In this document: one piece after another, positions 1-6,782 of the stretch | Layout of the letters: each line of letters starts with the position of its first letter | Numbering within the stretch: the first letter of the stretch is position 1 | Assembly (NCBI GenBank): GCA_021798395.1 | Contig: JAJZHS010000139.1 | Location: 1-6,782 of the forward strand | Direction of reading: 5' to 3' | Origin: Pseudomonadota bacterium | Lineage (GTDB): Bacteria; Pseudomonadota; Gammaproteobacteria; Burkholderiales; Burkholderiaceae_C | Length of the DNA stretch: 6,782 nucleotides | Notes under the pieces: generated by a model | Databases searched by the model: none | Told to the model about the DNA's origin: nothing | The model's input: the letters and a program-made list of their open reading frames with translations, nothing else | Translations under genes and position numbers: made by a program

Positions 1-2315
1 CCGAACGCGCGCGCGCGCTGGCGCAGCAGGCGCAGGCGCTGGAATTGCGGCTGCAGCGCGTGCATGGCGAGCGTCGCGGGCTCCAGCGGCCCGACGGCGT
101 GCGGCTGGAGGATCTGACGCGCCAGGTCGAGCGCATCGAGGGCGAACGCGATGCGGTCGACGCGCGGGTGCTCGAACTCAACGAAGCGCTGCCCGAGCTG
201 CAATCCGCGCAACAACACGCGCAGCGCGAGGCGCAGGCCGCGGCGCACGACCTGGGCGCGACGACGGCGCGCGCGCAGGCCCTGCGCGCCTTGCAGGACA
301 AGGTCATGACCGAAGGGCGGCTGCAACCGTGGCTGGCGCGCCACGGCCTGGACCAGCTGACCAGGCTGTGGACGTGCATTCATATCGAGGCGGGCTGGGA
401 AAACGCCCTCGAGGCCGCGTTGCGCGAGCGGCTGGGCGCGCTGCAGGTACGCAGCCTCGACGCCATGGCCGGATTCGCCGCCGATCCACCGCCGGCCAAG
501 CTGGCGTTCTATGCCGCGCCGGAGACCGGCGTGCCGCAGGCGCCGCCGCCCGGGCTGCAACCGCTGAGCGATCTGCTGCGCGACGTCGATCCGACGTTGC
601 GCGCGGTGCTCGACGACTGGCTGGCGCACGTGTACGTCGCCGAATCGCTCGACCAGGCGCTGCGCCGCGGGACTGCGCTGCCGCGCGGAGCCTGGCTGGT
701 CACGCGCGACGGCCACGCGGTCAGTGCCCACGGCGTCAGCCTGTACGCGCCCGACAGCGAGCAAAGCGGCCTGCTCGCGCGGGCGCAGGAAATCGAGAAC
801 CTGGAGCGTCAGCGCAAGGCGCAGCTCCTGCTGGCCGACGACGCGCGCCAGCGCGCGGCGCAGGCCGACGCGGCGCTGCATGCCGCGCGCGCGCAGCTCG
901 CCGCCGAGACGCGGCGTCTGCAGGGGCTGACCCAGCAGCTGCACGGTGCGCAGGTCGAGCAGATCAAGCTGCAGCAGCTCGCGCGCGAGGCCGAGGCGCG
1001 TGCCGGGCGGCTCGACGCCGACCTGGCCGAACTGGGCGCCCAGGGCGAGGAACTGGCCGCGGCGCGCGCCGAAAGCGAGGCGCGTTTCGACGACCTCGAC
1101 GCCGAACTGGCGCAGGCGCAGCAGGCGCAGGCCGACCTCGACGCCGAGGTGCAGCGCGTGCAGGCACGCGTCGGCGATGCGCGCGCGCAGCTGCGCGGCC
1201 TCGAGCAGCGTCAGGGCGAATGCGCCTACGCGATCCGCAGCCTGCAGCAGCGCGCCGCCGACGCCGCGCGCGTGGCCGGCACCGCGCGCGAACAGATCGG
1301 CGCGCTGCAGCTGCGGCTCGACGACGCGGCGGCCGAATGGCAGCGGCTCGACGACGCCAGCGCGCAGGCCGGGTTGCAGGACGCGCTGCACGCGCAAGCC
1401 GCGGCCGAGCAACAGTTGCAGGAGCAGCGCCGCGGGCACGACGCGCTGACGGCGCGCCTGCGCGCGCTCGACGAAGCCCGCCTGCGCGCCGAGCGCGACG
1501 CCGAACCGCTGCGCGCTGCGATCACCGCGCGCCAGCTCGATGCGCAGGAGGCGCGGCTGCAGGGCGAGCAATACGCGGCCCAGCTGGCCGAGGCCGAGGT
1601 CGACGTCGACGCGCTGGCCGCGCAACTTCCCGAGTCGGCGCGGCCCGAGCAGCTCGCGCGCGAGGCACAGCGCTTGCAGCGCGACCTCGGCGCGCTCGGC
1701 GCGGTCAACCTGGCTGCGCTCGACGAACTCGGCCAGGCGCGCGCGCGCAAGCAGTTCCTCGACGCCCAGCTGGCCGACTTGCAACAGGCCGCGTCGACCC
1801 TGGAGGCGGCGATCCAGAAGATCGACGCCGAAACGCGCGCGCAGCTGCTGCAGACCTTCGACGCGGTCAACGGCCATTTCGGACGCTTGTTCCCGGATCT
1901 GTTCGGCGGCGGCACCGCGCGGCTGGTGATGACCGGCGACGAAATCCTCGACGCCGGCGTGCAGGTCATGGCGCAGCCTCCGGGCAAGCGCAACAGCACC
2001 ATCCACCTGCTGTCGGGGGGCGAGAAGGCGCTGGTGGCGATCGCGTTGGTGTTCGGCATCTTCCATCTGAACCCGGCGCCGTTTTGCATTCTCGACGAGG
2101 TCGACGCGCCGCTGGACGACGCCAACACCGAGCGTTTCGCGCGCCTGGTCGAGGCGATGTCCGACGCCACGCAGTTCCTGTTCATCTCGCACAATAAGAT
2201 CGCGATGGAAATGGCCGAGCAGCTCGTCGGCGTCACCATGCAGGAACAAGGTGTGTCGCGATTGGTCGCGGTCGATATGGAACAGGCCGCGCGCATGGCC
2301 GACAATGCCGCGTAG
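1..2315 (+). CDS. smc: Chromosome segregation ATPase SMC, C-terminal two thirds (5' partial)
   Basis: SMC is a long coiled-coil ATPase that dimerises through its hinge and, with ScpA and ScpB, compacts and separates newly copied chromosomes. The frame is open to the left edge (first full codon at base 3), so about 770 codons are present of the roughly 1,170 usual in the family; the Walker A head and most of the first arm lie outside the window. In order: end of the first coiled coil (to about base 300), hinge (about 300-760), a long Ala/Gln/Arg/Glu-rich second coiled coil (about 760-1850), and the C-terminal head starting near FDAVNGHF (1857). Head motifs are intact: signature LSGGEKA at 2010-2030, Walker B FCILDEVDAPLDD at 2082-2120 with the catalytic Glu at 2097-2099, and the H-loop SHNK at 2187-2198. 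It ends in TAG. The TTG at base 45 is internal, not a start. The hinge lacks the usual glycine pairs (see findings). Identification is secure. Confidence 0.96.
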   Translation, partial: ERARALAQQAQALELRLQRVHGERRGLQRPDGVRLEDLTRQVERIEGERDAVDARVLELNEALPELQSAQQHAQREAQAAAHDLGATTARAQALRALQDKVMTEGRLQPWLARHGLDQLTRLWTCIHIEAGWENALEAALRERLGALQVRSLDAMAGFAADPPPAKLAFYAAPETGVPQAPPPGLQPLSDLLRDVDPTLRAVLDDWLAHVYVAESLDQALRRGTALPRGAWLVTRDGHAVSAHGVSLYAPDSEQSGLLARAQEIENLERQRKAQLLLADDARQRAAQADAALHAARAQLAAETRRLQGLTQQLHGAQVEQIKLQQLAREAEARAGRLDADLAELGAQGEELAAARAESEARFDDLDAELAQAQQAQADLDAEVQRVQARVGDARAQLRGLEQRQGECAYAIRSLQQRAADAARVAGTAREQIGALQLRLDDAAAEWQRLDDASAQAGLQDALHAQAAAEQQLQEQRRGHDALTARLRALDEARLRAERDAEPLRAAITARQLDAQEARLQGEQYAAQLAEAEVDVDALAAQLPESARPEQLAREAQRLQRDLGALGAVNLAALDELGQARARKQFLDAQLADLQQAASTLEAAIQKIDAETRAQLLQTFDAVNGHFGRLFPDLFGGGTARLVMTGDEILDAGVQVMAQPPGKRNSTIHLLSGGEKALVAIALVFGIFHLNPAPFCILDEVDAPLDDANTERFARLVEAMSDATQFLFISHNKIAMEMAEQLVGVTMQEQGVSRLVAVDMEQAARMADNAA

Positions 2316-2328
2316 GCGCGGCGCTTGA

Positions 2329-5484
<3,156 letters not shown>

Positions 5485-5491
<7 letters not shown>

Positions 5492-6486
5492 TGGCGCAGC
5501 AGCAACTGCTCGACGTAGTCGGCCACGCCGCGCGCGACGTCGCGCAGCGCGAGATCGCAGCCTGCCGCGCGCAGCGCGCCCAGGTCGGCTTCGGTGTGGC
5601 ACTGGTATTTGCCGACCAGCGCGGCGGGGAAGTCGACGTAGCGCAGCAGCCGTTCGTCGACCAGCTGCTGCAGGCTCAGCGGGCCGTGGCCGTCGGCCGC
5701 GCGCAGGGTGTTGGCGACGGCGTGCGCGACGTCGTTGAACGGCTGCGCGCGCCCGCTGCCGAGGTTGAACACCCCGCTGCTGTACGGATGGTCGAAAAAC
5801 CACAGCTTGACCGCGACGACGTCGTCGACATGGACGAAGTCGCGGCGTTGCATGCCGGCCCCGAAGCCGCCGTAGGCGCCGAACAGCTCGACGTAGCCCT
5901 GTTTGCGGAACTGGTGGAAATGGTGCAGCGCGACCGAGGCCATGCGCCCCTTGTGCGCTTCACCCGGGCCGTAGACGTTGAAATAGCGGAACCCCGCGAC
6001 CTGGCTGCGCGCGTGCGGCAGGTGGCGGCGGACGACCTGGTCGAACAGCAGCTTGGAATAGCCGTAGACGTTGAGCGGGCGCTCGCAGTCGGGCTGCTCG
6101 ACGAAGCGGCTCGACGCGCCGTACACGGCGGCGCTGGACGCGTACAGCAGGCGCGTGCCCTGCGCCAGGCAGGCGTCGAGCAGGGTACGGCTGGTGGCGT
6201 AGTTGTTGTCCATCATGTAGCGGCCGTCGTGCTGCATGGTGTCCGAGCACGCGCCTTCGTGGAACACGGCGTCGACGTGGCCGTAGCGGCCGCGCGCGAA
6301 GCCGTCGTAGAACACCGTCTTGTCGACGTAGTCGGCCAGCTGCAGGTCGACCAGATTGGCGAACTTGTCGGCCTGGGTCAGGTTGTCGACCGCGATGATG
6401 TCGGTGATGCCGCGTGCGTTGAGGCCGCGCACGACGTTGCTGCCGATGAAGCCGGCGGCGCCGGTGACGACGATGCGTTTGCTCAT
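5485..6486 (-). CDS. hldD: ADP-L-glycero-D-manno-heptose 6-epimerase HldD
   Basis: HldD (also RfaD, GmhD) converts ADP-D-glycero-D-manno-heptose into the L-glycero form, the last step in making the activated heptose used for the LPS inner core; it acts in the cytoplasm with bound NADP. The 333-residue product is an extended short-chain dehydrogenase. The N-terminal Rossmann fold has G9-x2-G12-x2-G15 in [10 protein letters not shown]; the catalytic Ser is S117 or S118 in YASSA; the YxxxK pair is Y141 and K145 in YGYSK; and K179 in HKG corresponds to the second catalytic base (K178) of E. coli. [23 protein letters not shown] and [10 protein letters not shown] are near-identical to E. coli. It is about 23 residues longer than E. 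coli (310), mainly from the segment near 262-282, as I recall for Burkholderiales homologues. Residue 175 is Gly where E. coli has Arg (GPREGHKG). The ATG has a good ribosome binding site and starts 13 bases after the hldA stop. Confidence 0.97.
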
Positions 6487-6493
6487 CGAGGGA

Positions 6494-6499
6494 TCCTCT
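6494..6499 (-). promoter_or_regulatory. Ribosome binding site of hldD
   Basis: On the minus strand the bases AGAGGA (within AAGAGGATCC) lie seven bases before the hldD ATG, a strong Shine-Dalgarno match at ideal spacing. It sits inside the 13-base gap after the hldA stop and fixes the hldD start. The tight gap and lack of room for a promoter indicate that hldD is translated from the hldA transcript. Confidence 0.75.
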
Positions 6500-6782
6500 T
6501 CAGTTGTCTGGCCACAGCTCGGCCGGCGTCACGCTGGCAGTGCCCAGCTTGCCGACGACGATCCCGGCGGCGCGGTTGGCGGTGCGCACGGCCTCGGCCA
6601 GGTCGGCGCCGGCGCCGAGCATCACCGCCAGCGTCGCGATCACGGTGTCGCCGGCGCCGGAGACGTCGAACACTTCCTTGGCTTGCGCGGGAACGTGCAG
6701 CGCGCCGTCGGCGCGGAACAGGCTCATGCCGTCCTCGGCGCGGGTGACGAGCAGGGCGTCGAGTTCGAGCTGCGCGCGCAGC
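6500..6782 (-). CDS. hldA: D-glycero-beta-D-manno-heptose 7-phosphate kinase, C-terminal end (5' partial)
   Basis: This is the last 93 codons of a PfkB/ribokinase-family sugar kinase; the N-terminus lies beyond the right edge. The enzyme (also called RfaE1) phosphorylates D-glycero-D-manno-heptose 7-phosphate at C1, upstream of HldD in the ADP-heptose pathway. The fragment reads [13 protein letters not shown], then [21 protein letters not shown], the second PfkB signature; DVSGAGDT spans 6644-6667 and its catalytic-base Asp is at 6647-6649. [17 protein letters not shown] follows, as in the kinase half of E. coli HldE. The protein stops about ten residues later (ELWPDN, TGA), with no linker or nucleotidyltransferase domain, so it is a single-function kinase and the adenylylation step must be encoded elsewhere. 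The frame is open to the edge; the internal ATG at 6727 is not the start. The substrate is assigned from these motifs and from hldD lying 13 bases downstream. Confidence 0.92.
   Translation of the reverse strand, partial: LRAQLELDALLVTRAEDGMSLFRADGALHVPAQAKEVFDVSGAGDTVIATLAVMLGAGADLAEAVRTANRAAGIVVGKLGTASVTPAELWPDN

Noticed and set aside
490..540. Possible frameshift or decay in SMC because the hinge lacks canonical motifs
   Set aside because: The frame is continuous from the left edge to the TAG at 2315 and all C-terminal ATPase motifs are intact, so the hinge is divergent and not broken.
2030..2037. GCTGGTGG, the E. coli Chi octamer (also at 6190-6197)
   Set aside because: It falls inside coding sequence, is expected by chance in GC-rich DNA, and Chi sequences differ between lineages.

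Overview
No undescribed system stands out here. The window is ordinary, gapless core chromosome with five protein genes: three housekeeping genes on the plus strand facing two lipopolysaccharide heptose genes on the minus strand. No RNA gene, mobile element, CRISPR array or stretch of more than about 30 bases without a gene was seen. The DNA is very GC-rich (by eye around 70%) and codon third positions are almost all G or C, which explains the many long but spurious open frames on the opposite strand.

The organism is most likely a Gram-negative betaproteobacterium of the order Burkholderiales. The gene order smc-zipA-ligA, a ligase with the 'ETDT' variant after MLSL, a free-standing heptose kinase and an HldD with a Burkholderiales-like C-terminal insertion all fit. 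I cannot name a genus.

Layout: bases 1-2315 hold the C-terminal two thirds of SMC, the chromosome-organising ATPase; its N-terminal Walker A half lies upstream of the window. After 29 bases, zipA (2345-3421) encodes a membrane anchor for the FtsZ division ring. Eight bases later, ligA (3430-5472) encodes the complete NAD-dependent DNA ligase. These three read as one operon for segregation, division and replication. On the other strand, the end of hldA (window edge to 6500) and the whole of hldD (6486-5485) are 13 bases apart and supply steps in making ADP-L-glycero-D-manno-heptose for the LPS inner core. ligA and hldD converge with only 12 bases between their stop codons, and a GC-rich hairpin pairs the two stop codons with each other.

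The points worth a second look are modest: that hairpin, the SMC hinge lacking the canonical glycine pairs, the altered ligase loop, the short non-P/Q-rich ZipA linker, and the local gene order around hldA-hldD. No promoter is visible, because both operons start outside the window.
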